From Exiguobacterium aurantiacum (GTDB taxonomy: Bacteria; Bacillota; Bacilli; Exiguobacteriales; Exiguobacteriaceae): a stretch of DNA of 64,000 bases. This document shows, in pieces, positions 8,816-17,605 of the stretch (within the stretch, counting starts at the first letter, position 1; each line of letters starts with the position of its first letter). The notes beneath the pieces are model-generated. The model did not search any database, was not told the DNA's origin, and was given only the letters and a program-made list of their open reading frames with translations. The stretch spans positions 1,330,501 through 1,394,500 of the forward strand of contig NZ_CP101462.1 in the NCBI RefSeq assembly GCF_024362205.1, written 5' to 3'. A program made the translations under genes and the position numbers.

Positions 8816-8847
8816 AAAGCGCAAAAATGTAAATGGCAGGTGTCTCT

Positions 8848-9615
8848 ATGGAAGCGTACAACGTCAAAATCGATACGTTCGAAGGCCCGCTCGACCTGTT
8901 GCTCCATTTGATCGGAAAAATGGAGCTCGACATCGCAGACATCTCTGTCTCCGAGGTCACGGATCAGTATGTCGCCTATATCCGGACGATGCAAAAATTT
9001 GAACTCGATGTGGCCAGTGAATATTTGGTCATGGCGGCGACGTTGCTCCAATTGAAGAGCAAGCAGCTGTTGCCACCGGTTCCGGTCGAAGAGGATGACA
9101 TTCCCGACTTTGGGGAAGAACCGACCCGGGAAGGGTTGATTCGACAGTTGATTGAATATAAGGCCTACAAGGAAGCGGTCGTGTTCATGCGCGAGCAAGA
9201 AGAGTCTCGCCTCGAGCTGTATAGCCGGCCTGGGGAAGATTTGACGCGCTACATGTCCGACCTCGTCCAGCCGTATGACGGTCCGCTCAACTTTTCGGAC
9301 TTGTTGCACGCCTATTCGAAGATGGTCGAACGCAAGCGGTGGAAAGAACGTCGCAAAAAGACGATCAAACGCGAAGAACGGACGCTTGAAGAACAGATGA
9401 CGCGGTTGCACGATCACGTCTCGGCGAAGCGGACGACATCGTTCTTCTCGTTCTTCGAGGAGCGCCCGGACGTGTCGGACCTTGTCATCACGTTCATGGC
9501 GTTGCTCGAGTTGATCAAGTTGCGCGTCGTCACGACCAAACAAGAAGAGCGGGACATTCACATCTCGTTCGTCGAATCGTCAAAGGAAAGGGATGAAGCC
9601 GTTGTTGTCTTATGA
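8848..9615 (+). CDS. scpA: Segregation and condensation protein A (kleisin)
   Basis: ScpA is the kleisin subunit of the bacterial SMC condensin, joining the two SMC heads and holding ScpB; it acts on the nucleoid. The start at ATG 8848 gives 255 residues and the N-terminus '[19 protein letters not shown]', the classical ScpA opening; an ATG at 8833 is upstream of the homologous region. The C-terminal winged helix ('[19 protein letters not shown]') binds the SMC cap. The middle is charged and linker-like, as usual. Its 3' end overlaps scpB by 23 bases, consistent with coupled synthesis of the complex. Confidence 0.93.
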   Translation: MEAYNVKIDTFEGPLDLLLHLIGKMELDIADISVSEVTDQYVAYIRTMQKFELDVASEYLVMAATLLQLKSKQLLPPVPVEEDDIPDFGEEPTREGLIRQLIEYKAYKEAVVFMREQEESRLELYSRPGEDLTRYMSDLVQPYDGPLNFSDLLHAYSKMVERKRWKERRKKTIKREERTLEEQMTRLHDHVSAKRTTSFFSFFEERPDVSDLVITFMALLELIKLRVVTTKQEERDIHISFVESSKERDEAVVVL

Positions 9616-10186
9616 AACGATTATTGAGAGTCTATTGTTCGTCGTCGGCGAAGAAGGAATGGAAGTGCGGGCCCTCGCGGACACACTCGATATTTCTGAA
9701 GCCGCCGCCCGCGAACAGTTGAGCAAGTTAGAAGCATCGTTCAAAGATTCCGGCCGTCCGTTCCAATTGATCGAATCGGCGGGCGTGTATAAGCTCGTGA
9801 CGGTTCCCGAGGTGTCGGAGTACATTCAACGCTACGTTGGGACGATGGCCGAGCAGGCGCTGTCGCGGGCGGCGATGGAGACGCTCGTCATCATCGCGTA
9901 CAAGCAACCGGTCACCCGGGCTGATATCGAGGAAGTTCGAGGCGTCAAAGTCGAACGCGTCATCCATACGCTGTTATCAAAAGGGTTGATCGAGTCAGCC
10001 GGCCGGGCCAAGACGATTGGCCGGGCCAAGCTGTATCGGACGACCGAGCATTTCCTGGACCATTTCGGGTTTAATTCACTCGATGAGTTGCCCCCATTAA
10101 CGTTTGAAGACGAGCTCACGGACGAAGGCGATTTGTTCTTCGGCCAGCCGTCTGCGATTACGCAAGATAGATTGGAGAATGAATAA
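9593..10186 (+). CDS. scpB: Segregation and condensation protein B
   Basis: ScpB dimerises and wraps the ScpA linker in the SMC complex. The 197-residue protein has two winged-helix domains. The second is recognised by '[18 protein letters not shown]' and '[19 protein letters not shown]', and the C-terminal tail has '[20 protein letters not shown]', all diagnostic. The gene starts within scpA, and its TAA is immediately followed by the ATG of rluB with no spacing, so scpA, scpB and rluB form one tightly packed transcript. Confidence 0.93.
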   Translation: MKPLLSYETIIESLLFVVGEEGMEVRALADTLDISEAAAREQLSKLEASFKDSGRPFQLIESAGVYKLVTVPEVSEYIQRYVGTMAEQALSRAAMETLVIIAYKQPVTRADIEEVRGVKVERVIHTLLSKGLIESAGRAKTIGRAKLYRTTEHFLDHFGFNSLDELPPLTFEDELTDEGDLFFGQPSAITQDRLENE

Positions 10187-10945
10187 ATGGAACGTTTACA
10201 AAAAGTGATTGCCCAAGCAGGTGTCGCCTCACGGCGTAAAGCCGAAGAAATGATTTTAGATGGACGCGTGCGCGTCAACGGGAAAGTCGTGCGCGAACTC
10301 GGGACGAAAGTCGGACCGAAGTCCGAAGTCGAAGTCGATGGCGTCAAAATCGAACAAGAAGAACATGTCTATTACGTCCTCTATAAGCCGAGCGGTTACG
10401 TCTCGACGGTCGAAGACGATAAAGGACGGAAAGTCATCACCGATCTCGTCCCACCCGGATCGCGTGTCTTCCCAGTCGGTCGTCTCGACTATAACACGAC
10501 GGGACTTATCATCTTGACGAATGACGGTGAGTTCTCGAACATGATGACCCATCCGAAATTCAAGATTCCAAAACGTTATGTCGCGAAAGTGAAGAATATT
10601 CCTTCGTATATCGCGATCAAACAACTCGAGTCGGGCGTCGAGCTCGATGACGGTTATAAGACGGGAAGCGCCCAAGTGAAGATGAAGACGGTCGACCATA
10701 AGAAAAACTCGGCCATCTTAGAGATCGTCATCTCCGAAGGACACAACCGCCAAATCCGCCGCATGCTTGAAGCGGTCGGTTCGGAAGTCATCAAACTGAA
10801 GCGCGAACAGTTCGGTTTCTTGACGCTCGACGGTCTCACGACGGGCGAATGGCGTGAACTGTCACGCAAAGAAGTATCGAAGCTGCGTGAGCTTGCCAAC
10901 CCGACCGTACCACCCGTACAGCGAGGCAAGAAAAAGAAAAAATAA
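10187..10945 (+). CDS. rluB: 23S rRNA pseudouridine synthase B
   Basis: RluB makes pseudouridine 2605 (E. coli numbering) in 23S rRNA. The 252-residue protein has an N-terminal S4 RNA-binding domain (about 1-55, 'MERLQKVIAQAGVASRRKAE') followed by the RsuA/RluB catalytic domain. The nucleophile Asp101 lies in 'VGRLDYNTTGLIILTNDG', and 'EGHNRQIRRM' is the second conserved block. The last residues are Lys-rich (RGKKKKK), which probably helps RNA binding. It closes the scp operon and is followed by a hairpin with a T-run. Confidence 0.93.
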   Translation: MERLQKVIAQAGVASRRKAEEMILDGRVRVNGKVVRELGTKVGPKSEVEVDGVKIEQEEHVYYVLYKPSGYVSTVEDDKGRKVITDLVPPGSRVFPVGRLDYNTTGLIILTNDGEFSNMMTHPKFKIPKRYVAKVKNIPSYIAIKQLESGVELDDGYKTGSAQVKMKTVDHKKNSAILEIVISEGHNRQIRRMLEAVGSEVIKLKREQFGFLTLDGLTTGEWRELSRKEVSKLRELANPTVPPVQRGKKKKK

Positions 10946-10952
10946 CAACTAA

Positions 10953-10982
10953 AAAATCGTCCTGAGATAGGATGATTTTTTA
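10953..10982 (+). terminator. Terminator after rluB
   Basis: An A-rich stem ending in TCGTCCT pairs (with one G-T) with AGGATGATTTTT across a 5-base loop at about 10953-10982. Confidence 0.75.
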
Positions 10983-11081
10983 GTTTGTGGAGATTGTGTG
11001 ACAAAAAGATGAAAAAAGTCTGTTAATGTGCGTTTTTGGTGTTTTTTCAGTACAATAACAACTGAAGGATGGTGTGAACTC

Positions 11082-11663
11082 ATGACGAAAGAAACAAAGT
11101 CGGGTGATCGCATGAATCAAGCGATGGCCCATAAGAAAAAACGGTCATTTTGGCGTCTCATGATCATGACGATGGTCCTGTTCGCAGGAGCGGTCGTCAT
11201 CATGCAATTGATTGAACAAGCCGGCAATGACGGACGGGTCGAGGCCGGTGACGATGCGCCGAACTTCAAGCTCGTCAGTCTTGACGGGACGACGATGGTC
11301 GAGCGCGAGACATACGACGGCAAAGGACTTCTCCTCAACTTCTGGGGCACGTTCTGTGAACCGTGCGAGAAAGAGATGCCGGTCGTCCAGGACAACTATG
11401 CGGCCCTTCAAGACATGGGCGTCGATTTTTGGGCGGTCAACGTCGGGGAGACACCGCTTCGAGTCGACAACTTCGTAAACGACCTCGGCGTCAAACTCGA
11501 TTATCCAATTTTGATGGACACGCGCAGTGAAGTCGAGAAAGCGTACGGGATTTACAACTTGCCGGTCACGTTTGTCATCGATGCCGACGGCAAGGTAATT
11601 GAAAAGTATGAAGGTGAACTCACGAAAGAGAAACTGATGGAGTTGGCCGAGAAGTCATTGTAA
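11082..11663 (+). CDS. resA: Thiol-disulfide oxidoreductase ResA
   Basis: ResA is a membrane-anchored, outward-facing thioredoxin that keeps apocytochrome c haem-binding cysteines reduced. From ATG 11082 the protein has 193 residues: a basic N-terminus, one membrane anchor (about 24-44) and a thioredoxin domain with the active site CEPC (92-95), the same motif as in B. subtilis ResA. The N-terminus before the anchor is longer than usual, and ATG 11112 would be an alternative, shorter start. A TACAAT -10-like sequence lies at 11051-11056 without a good -35. It heads resA-resB-resC. Confidence 0.92.
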   Translation: MTKETKSGDRMNQAMAHKKKRSFWRLMIMTMVLFAGAVVIMQLIEQAGNDGRVEAGDDAPNFKLVSLDGTTMVERETYDGKGLLLNFWGTFCEPCEKEMPVVQDNYAALQDMGVDFWAVNVGETPLRVDNFVNDLGVKLDYPILMDTRSEVEKAYGIYNLPVTFVIDADGKVIEKYEGELTKEKLMELAEKSL

Positions 11664-11682
11664 GCGAACGGGGGGCGCACAA

Positions 11683-13230
11683 ATGCTAGATATGAAATAT
11701 GACGGCGCCGATTTACGATCCAAGCGTCGTCCACGGTCATGGATTGATCGGGTGTGGAGTTTTTTTGCATCGGTCAAGGTCGGTCTCTGGCTCATCGGAC
11801 TCATCATCGTCGGGTCGGCGGTCGGAACGATTTTTCCGCAAGAAATGTATATTCCGCAACAATTGCCGGCGAGCCAGTATTACACGGACGAGTATGGGAC
11901 ACCAGGAACGATTTATTACACGTTAGGATTCCATAACCTCTATACGTCGTGGTGGTACATCACGTTGATCGTCATGCTGACGTTATCGCTCATCGTCGTA
12001 TCGATCGATCGATTCTTCCCGCTTTATAAAGCATTAAAATACCAACCGGTCCGACGTACCGACCGCTTCATGCGCGGCCAACGTCTGATTGGAGAGGGGA
12101 AAGGGTCGGACGAACAAATCGATGCGTTCGGAGAGGCCTTAAAAGCGAAGCGCTATCATGTGAAGCGTGACGGTGATGCCTTGCTCGCTGAGAAATACCG
12201 TTTCGGTCGTTGGGGCCCATACGTCAACCACATCGGGCTCGTCATCTTCTTTATCGGGGCGATGCTACGCGTTTTCCCGGCATTCCATACGGACACGCTT
12301 GAATGGGTGCGCGAGGGCGATACGGTTCCGCTTGAGGCGACGGATGATGAGTATTATCTTCGTAACGATCAATTCATCTTAGAGATGTATGATCCGGAAA
12401 ATAATGCCGAAGATGCGAAATTCGCCGAGGCGATCGAGAAGGCGGGCGCCGTCCCGAAAAACTATGAGACGGAATTGACGCTGTTCAAGAAGACCGGGAC
12501 GAACGAGGACGGATCGCCGCAACTCGAGGAAGTCGATACCGGTTCGACGAAAGTGAACCATCCGTTCAAGTTTGAGAACTATGAAGTGTATCAAGAACAG
12601 TATTCGAGTCGACCTGAGTTTTTGTCGATGTCGTTCAACGTCGCTGATAAAGAGACAGGCGATGTGTATGGACCGTTCACGGTCGATTTGACGAATCCGG
12701 AGACGACGTATGACCTCGATGGCATCACGGTCAAACTGAACGACCTGTATCCGGACTTCGAGGTCAAGGACGGGCAGCCGAACACGAAATCGCCAAGAGC
12801 CCTCAACCCGGCGTTCTTCATGGCGATCGACAATCCGGATGGCACGACCGAATCCAATCTGATTGGCATTCGCTTGAACGTCGCCGACGAGGATAACCGC
12901 TACGTGATCCAATTCGCCGGGACGGAGATGGCGAGCACGAGCGGTCTGCGCGTCAAGAGTGACTCGACGTATCCGATTTTGATCGTCGGTGGAATCATCT
13001 TCATGGTCGGGATTGTCATGGGCATGTATTGGCCGCACCGTCGCATCTGGATTCGCCGTCATGACGAAACGGACGTGCTCGTTGCCGGTTTCACGAACAA
13101 GAACCCGTCCTCGCTCAACCGCGAAATCACACCGCTCCTAGAGAAACATGGATTGCCGATCTGGGAAGATCAGGCACGGTTCGATAAAAAGACGGACGAC
13201 AACTCAACCAATGAAAGAGGGGAATCATAA
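11683..13230 (+). CDS. resB: Cytochrome c biogenesis protein ResB
   Basis: ResB forms with ResC (CcsBA) the haem exporter and ligase of cytochrome c maturation system II. The 515-residue protein has about three N-terminal membrane segments (near 24-45, 86-108 and 176-195), a large extracytoplasmic domain (about 200-430) and a last segment near 434-455, the expected topology. 'KVGLWLIGLIIVGSAVGTIFPQ' is the typical first segment (SVKLGLWL-type). GGGGG lies just before ATG 11683. Its TAA overlaps the ATG of resC by one base (TAATG). Confidence 0.93.
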   Translation: MLDMKYDGADLRSKRRPRSWIDRVWSFFASVKVGLWLIGLIIVGSAVGTIFPQEMYIPQQLPASQYYTDEYGTPGTIYYTLGFHNLYTSWWYITLIVMLTLSLIVVSIDRFFPLYKALKYQPVRRTDRFMRGQRLIGEGKGSDEQIDAFGEALKAKRYHVKRDGDALLAEKYRFGRWGPYVNHIGLVIFFIGAMLRVFPAFHTDTLEWVREGDTVPLEATDDEYYLRNDQFILEMYDPENNAEDAKFAEAIEKAGAVPKNYETELTLFKKTGTNEDGSPQLEEVDTGSTKVNHPFKFENYEVYQEQYSSRPEFLSMSFNVADKETGDVYGPFTVDLTNPETTYDLDGITVKLNDLYPDFEVKDGQPNTKSPRALNPAFFMAIDNPDGTTESNLIGIRLNVADEDNRYVIQFAGTEMASTSGLRVKSDSTYPILIVGGIIFMVGIVMGMYWPHRRIWIRRHDETDVLVAGFTNKNPSSLNREITPLLEKHGLPIWEDQARFDKKTDDNSTNERGES

Positions 13231-14414
13231 TGGAGTGGATTCAGTGGAGCAGTCGTTTGCTCTTCATCGCGTTCATCCTGTACGCTGTCGCGACCGTGTT
13301 GTTCACGATTGCGGTCAGCGGGATGCGCAAAGGTCAAAACGTCAACCGCATCGCCTACGGCAAATATGCGTTCATCTTGGCGGTCATCGGCTTCATCGCC
13401 CAAATGACATATTTTATTTTACGTTGGATCGGGGTCGGCTATGCGCCGGTCTCGAACCTATATGAATACACGACGTTCTTCGGCATGATGATGGTGCTCG
13501 GATTCCTCGTCGTGTACGGCATATATAAAAATGATGTGCTCGGCTTGTTCGCCATGCCGGTGGCGCTTCTCGTCATCGCTTTCGCCTCGATGTTCTCGAG
13601 CGAAGTGGCACCGCTCATCCCGGCGCTGAACAGCGTCTGGTTGAAAATCCACGTCACGACGGCCGCACTCGGTCAAGGAATTCTCGCCATCAGCTTCGCG
13701 TCAGGCCTTATCTTCTTATTGAACGAGACGTCGATGCGGGAACAGTCGAAGTCACGGACATGGCTTGAAATCACGATGTTCGTCCTCATGTGCACACTCG
13801 GTTTCATTCTCGTCTCGATGCTCTTCAAGGCGATCGGGACCGGTGGCGTCGTTGAGTTCACGAACGACCGCGGGACACAAGAGTCGTATGAGTACTTTAT
13901 GCCGATGTTGTTCGTACCGGAAGGGGCTCAGCTCGTTTCTGGTGCGAGCGGACTGTCACTCGAGTTGCCGACGTTCATCAACACGTTGAAATTGAACACG
14001 CTCATCTGGTCGGTCATCGCCGGCGTCGTGATTTATGTGGTGCTCCGTTTCGTCATCTTACGGAAACGGATCGCCGAGGCGCTCCAACCGCTCGCGAAGA
14101 AGGTCGACCTTGACCTCGCTGATGAGATCAGTTACCGTTCGGTCGCGATCGGCTTGCCGGTGTTCATTCTCGGCGGACTCATCTTCGCGATGATTTGGGC
14201 TCAAATCGCCTGGAACCGTTTCTGGGGCTGGGACCCGAAAGAAGTGTGGGCGCTCATCACGATGCTCATCTATATCTACTATCTGCATATGCGCATCCAG
14301 CGCGGTTGGACGGGAACGAAAGCAGCTTGGTTATGTGTCGGCGGCTTCGCCGTCATCATGTTCAACCTGGTGTTCGTCAACCTCGTCATCGCCGGTTTGC
14401 ACTCGTACGCGTAA
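13230..14414 (+). CDS. resC: Cytochrome c biogenesis protein ResC (CcsA family)
   Basis: ResC is a polytopic membrane protein carrying the haem-handling WWD domain. The motif WGWDP at 332-336 lies in 'WNRFWGWDPKEVWALI' and faces outside the membrane. The 394-residue length and about eight membrane segments fit the CcsA/ResC family, and 'HVTTAALGQGILAISFASG' includes the conserved His (external His ligand region). It is translationally coupled to resB and followed by a terminator, so resD and resE have their own promoter. Confidence 0.93.
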   Translation: MEWIQWSSRLLFIAFILYAVATVLFTIAVSGMRKGQNVNRIAYGKYAFILAVIGFIAQMTYFILRWIGVGYAPVSNLYEYTTFFGMMMVLGFLVVYGIYKNDVLGLFAMPVALLVIAFASMFSSEVAPLIPALNSVWLKIHVTTAALGQGILAISFASGLIFLLNETSMREQSKSRTWLEITMFVLMCTLGFILVSMLFKAIGTGGVVEFTNDRGTQESYEYFMPMLFVPEGAQLVSGASGLSLELPTFINTLKLNTLIWSVIAGVVIYVVLRFVILRKRIAEALQPLAKKVDLDLADEISYRSVAIGLPVFILGGLIFAMIWAQIAWNRFWGWDPKEVWALITMLIYIYYLHMRIQRGWTGTKAAWLCVGGFAVIMFNLVFVNLVIAGLHSYA

Positions 14415-14446
14415 AAAAAGAAGTCACTTCGGTGGCTTCTTTTTTC
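14413..14446 (+). terminator. Terminator after resC
   Basis: GAAGTCAC and GTGGCTTC pair around a TTCG tetraloop, flanked by A7 and T6. It separates resABC from resDE. Confidence 0.88.
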
Positions 14447-14507
14447 ATGCCGCTGTCAACTGACCGTTGTGAAGCCAAATAATAGAGTGGTATAGTTATG
14501 AAAGAGA

Positions 14508-14550
14508 GCGAAATGTTCACAATTGTGCAACATTCGCTACATCTTGTAAT
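14508..14550 (+). promoter_or_regulatory. resDE promoter with inverted repeat
   Basis: A 30-base imperfect inverted repeat (14508-14537) has arms GCGAAATGTT and CAACATTCGC around the perfect palindrome CACAATTGTG. It overlaps a possible -35 TTGTGC (14523-14528), which is 16 bases before TGTAAT (14545-14550). The half-site TTGTGAAC on the minus strand resembles ResD or Rex recognition elements; which protein binds is inference. Confidence 0.45.
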
Positions 14551-14572
14551 GGTTCTTTAGGAGGTTTAGTGG

Positions 14573-15289
14573 ATGGCTAATAAAACAAAAATTTTAGTGG
14601 TCGACGACGAGGAAAGAATTCGCCGCCTGTTAAAAATGTATTTGGAGCGGGAACAGTATGTGATCGTCGAAGCGACGAACGGGGAAGAGGCGCTTCAACT
14701 CGCCCTTGAGCATAACTTTGATGTCATCCTGCTTGATTTGATGATGCCGAAAATGGACGGGGTCGAAGTATGTACCGAGCTTCGGAAATCGAAGGCGACA
14801 CCGGTCATCATGTTAACGGCCAAAGGCGAAGAAGTCGATCGTGTCCAAGGGTTCGAGGTCGGGGCGGACGATTACATCGTCAAACCGTTCAGTCCGCGCG
14901 AGGTCGTCTTGCGCGTCAAAGCGCTCCTCCGCCGGTCGGGCTCGACGAAATATTTGCGTACGGCCGAAAAATCAAAAGATTTGATCGTCTTCCCGCATTT
15001 GACGATTGACAACGATGCGCACCGCGTCACGGTCGATGGGGAAGAAATCGCGCTCACGCCGAAAGAGTATGAGTTGCTGTTCTTCTTGGCCAAGCAAGTC
15101 GACAAAGTGTTCTCGCGGGAGCAACTGTTGAAAGAAGTATGGAACTATGAATTCTTTGGAGACCTTCGAACGGTCGACACGCACGTGAAACGACTCCGGG
15201 AGAAGTTGAACCGGGTCTCTCCAGAAGCCGCGCACATGATCACGACGGTATGGGGTGTCGGGTACAAGTTCGAAGTCGTCAGTGAGTGA
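14573..15289 (+). CDS. resD: Response regulator ResD (OmpR/PhoB family)
   Basis: ResD activates genes for aerobic and anaerobic respiration. The 238-residue protein has a receiver domain (1-120) with the acidic pocket VVDDEE at 9-14, phospho-acceptor Asp55 (VILLDLMMP) and the conserved Lys in 'MLTAKGEE'. The OmpR-type winged helix is at about 140-235 ('LTPKEYELLFFLAKQ' and 'VDTHVKRLREKL'). A GGAGG lies upstream of ATG 14573. Its stop overlaps the start of resE, and it sits directly downstream of its likely targets resABC. Confidence 0.94.
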   Translation: MANKTKILVVDDEERIRRLLKMYLEREQYVIVEATNGEEALQLALEHNFDVILLDLMMPKMDGVEVCTELRKSKATPVIMLTAKGEEVDRVQGFEVGADDYIVKPFSPREVVLRVKALLRRSGSTKYLRTAEKSKDLIVFPHLTIDNDAHRVTVDGEEIALTPKEYELLFFLAKQVDKVFSREQLLKEVWNYEFFGDLRTVDTHVKRLREKLNRVSPEAAHMITTVWGVGYKFEVVSE

Positions 15290-16992
15290 TGATTCGCCGG
15301 AATAGCATCGTCACGAAACTATGGTTGACGATTCTCGTATTGGTCAGTCTCATCTTGTTCATCGTCTCTGTGTTGATGCTCGAGTTTTTTAACTCGTTCC
15401 ATATCGACCAGGAGCGGGGGCACTTGGCCAAGCTTGGCGGGCAAGTCCAGTCGGTGTTGCTTCAAGAAGGCGATGCGTCACGGACGGTCGACCAAATCAT
15501 TGAAGTGTATGGTGCCAACTATATATTAGAGAACGGGACGGTCCGTTCGAACTTTGGAACGGAAGTCGACGAGCTCATGACCGAGCTCGGCCGTCAGGAC
15601 TGGGAGACGTATCAGGCGGTCGGTGAGACGGCGATTGGAAACTTCTCGTCGTTTGACGATCAGGCGGCACTCGCGTACCGGACGACGTTCTCACTCGAGA
15701 CGGGCGAATATACGCTCTATTTGATTGAACCGCTCGACGCGATCTCGAGCGCGAACGAAGGGGCCCGGACGATCATCTTTTGGACGGTCGCCTCGGCCAT
15801 CATCGTCACGACCGTGTTTGCCTTCTTCTTATCGACCCGTATCACGGCACCTCTACGCGAGATGCGCGACGCCGTCAACAAGACGGGAGAAGGTCAGTTC
15901 GACCTGCGTCTCGTACAGAAGTCGAACGATGAGATTGGGGAGTTGGCCGGTTCGTTCAACGCGATGAGTAGCCAGCTGTCGACGTACGTGAATGCGCTCG
16001 ATCGGGAACGGCTCCAACTCGCCTCGATCTTACGGTCGATGGCCGATGGGGTCATCACGCTCGATCGTCATGCGAACGTCATTGTGACGAACCCGCAAGC
16101 CCGGCCGCTCTTGATCGACGAGCAACCACATGAAGTCGTGCTGTCACTCTATGAGGACGTCGTCGCCGGTGCACCGGAGAAGACGATTGAAGTGAAACAA
16201 GACGATCATTATTATACGTTGACGGTGACCCCGCTTCTCGGCGAGGACGATTTTGAAGGCGCGGTCGTCGTCATCCGTGACACGACCGAGAGCCATCGAC
16301 TCGACAAGATGCGAACCGATTTCGTTGCCAACGTCAGCCATGAGTTGCGCACACCGCTCGTGACGCTCCAAGGGTATTCCGAGGCGATCATCGACGGCAT
16401 GACCGAGAGTGACGACGCGACGAAAGAATTTGCGTCCATCATCTACGATGAGTCGCTCCGCTTGGCCCGTCTCGTCAACGACTTACTCGACTTGGCACGA
16501 ATCGAATCAGGGAAAGAGACGATGCAGTTCACGACGTTTGACCTTGGTGAATTTCTTCCGCGAGTCATGCGCAAGTTCAACCAGATGGCGAACGAGAAAG
16601 GCATCGAGCTTGCGACAGAGGCTCCGCGTCATGCCATCGAGGCAGACGGGGACCGCTTGGAGCAAGTGTTCACCAACTTGATTGGCAATGCCATCGCCCA
16701 TACCGAGTCGGGATCGATTCGGCTCGAGGCGAGCGAGGATGCGGCCGGCTTCGTGATTCGCTTGTCGGACACGGGCAGCGGCATCCCGAAAGAAGATTTA
16801 CCGTTCGTATTCGAACGATTCTATAAAGCGGATAAAGCTCGAACGAGCGGCGGCAAGGCGGGCACCGGGATTGGTCTCGCCATCGTCAAAAACGTCATCG
16901 ATGCCCATCACGGAACGGTCGATGTCTCGAGCGCGCTCGGGGAAGGGACGACGTTCACGATTCGTCTCCCATACACGCAACCGCCCACATAA
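15289..16992 (+). CDS. resE: Sensor histidine kinase ResE
   Basis: ResE phosphorylates ResD in response to redox or oxygen limitation. The protein (567 residues from ATG 15289; GTG 15286 is one codon earlier) has two membrane segments enclosing an extracytoplasmic domain (about 35-165). A HAMP linker ('STRITAPLREMRDAVNKTGEG'-like) and a PAS domain near 240-330 follow. The HisKA box has phospho-acceptor His351 in 'VANVSHELRTPLV', and the ATPase domain has 'DTGSGIPKEDL' and 'GTGIGLAI'. The TGATG overlap with resD indicates coupling. Confidence 0.93.
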   Translation: MIRRNSIVTKLWLTILVLVSLILFIVSVLMLEFFNSFHIDQERGHLAKLGGQVQSVLLQEGDASRTVDQIIEVYGANYILENGTVRSNFGTEVDELMTELGRQDWETYQAVGETAIGNFSSFDDQAALAYRTTFSLETGEYTLYLIEPLDAISSANEGARTIIFWTVASAIIVTTVFAFFLSTRITAPLREMRDAVNKTGEGQFDLRLVQKSNDEIGELAGSFNAMSSQLSTYVNALDRERLQLASILRSMADGVITLDRHANVIVTNPQARPLLIDEQPHEVVLSLYEDVVAGAPEKTIEVKQDDHYYTLTVTPLLGEDDFEGAVVVIRDTTESHRLDKMRTDFVANVSHELRTPLVTLQGYSEAIIDGMTESDDATKEFASIIYDESLRLARLVNDLLDLARIESGKETMQFTTFDLGEFLPRVMRKFNQMANEKGIELATEAPRHAIEADGDRLEQVFTNLIGNAIAHTESGSIRLEASEDAAGFVIRLSDTGSGIPKEDLPFVFERFYKADKARTSGGKAGTGIGLAIVKNVIDAHHGTVDVSSALGEGTTFTIRLPYTQPPT

Positions 16993-16996
16993 CGAC

Positions 16997-17022
16997 AATG
17001 GTGACTCCTATGGGTCACCATT
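16997..17022 (+). terminator. Hairpin after resE (weak terminator or attenuator)
   Basis: AATGGTGAC pairs with GTCACCATT across an 8-base loop. Only TTTG follows, so termination may be partial and read-through into the next gene is possible. Confidence 0.5.
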
Positions 17023-17045
17023 TGTGGCATAGAGGAGGCAATGAC

Positions 17046-17597
17046 ATGAAGCTGTACACACGAGGCGGGGACAAAGGCGAGACGTCGCTCATCGGCGGTC
17101 GCGTCTTAAAAGTCCATCCGCATATCCAGGCGATGGGGCTGTTAGATGAATTGAACAGCCAAATCGGGCTCGCGCTCGCTCATCAGACGGACGAGACACT
17201 CCGGACCCAGTTGACGCGAATCCAACACGACTTATTCGACCTCGGCTCGGAGCTGATGTATAAACAAGACCCACCGCAACAAGTCAATATGAAGATCGTC
17301 ACCGAGCTCGAGACGTGGATCGACGAACTCGAGGTGAAATGCCCCGAGCTCGTCCGCTTCATCTTGCCTGGTGGCAGTGTCGGTGCGGCGAGCCTGCACG
17401 TGGCACGGACCGTCTGTCGCCGTGTCGAACGGGAACTCGTCAATGTCGATGCGGCCGTCCGTCAGCTCCCGTACTATAACCGGTTGAGTGATTATTTGTT
17501 CACTGCGGCCCGTTACGCCAACGTCGTGGCCGGCGTGCCCGACCAAGAATACGCCCGTGGTGCGGACGTGTTCAAAACGAAAAAGAAAAAGGAGTAG
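17046..17597 (+). CDS. yvqK: Cob(I)yrinic acid a,c-diamide adenosyltransferase, PduO type
   Basis: The enzyme transfers adenosyl from ATP to cob(I)alamin, making coenzyme B12. The 183-residue product of ATG 17046 (GAGGAGG upstream) opens with 'KLYTRGGDKGETSLIGG', the ATP-binding N-terminal motif of PduO-type enzymes. It also has 'GLLDELNSQIGLA' and the C-terminal 'ARTVCRRVERELV' with the conserved Arg residues. The frame is open upstream but that part is not homologous. No cobalamin biosynthesis genes are nearby, so it probably serves salvage of imported B12. It is followed eight bases later by the peptidase pair. Confidence 0.9.
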   Translation: MKLYTRGGDKGETSLIGGRVLKVHPHIQAMGLLDELNSQIGLALAHQTDETLRTQLTRIQHDLFDLGSELMYKQDPPQQVNMKIVTELETWIDELEVKCPELVRFILPGGSVGAASLHVARTVCRRVERELVNVDAAVRQLPYYNRLSDYLFTAARYANVVAGVPDQEYARGADVFKTKKKKE

Positions 17598-17605
17598 ATC
17601 AACTT

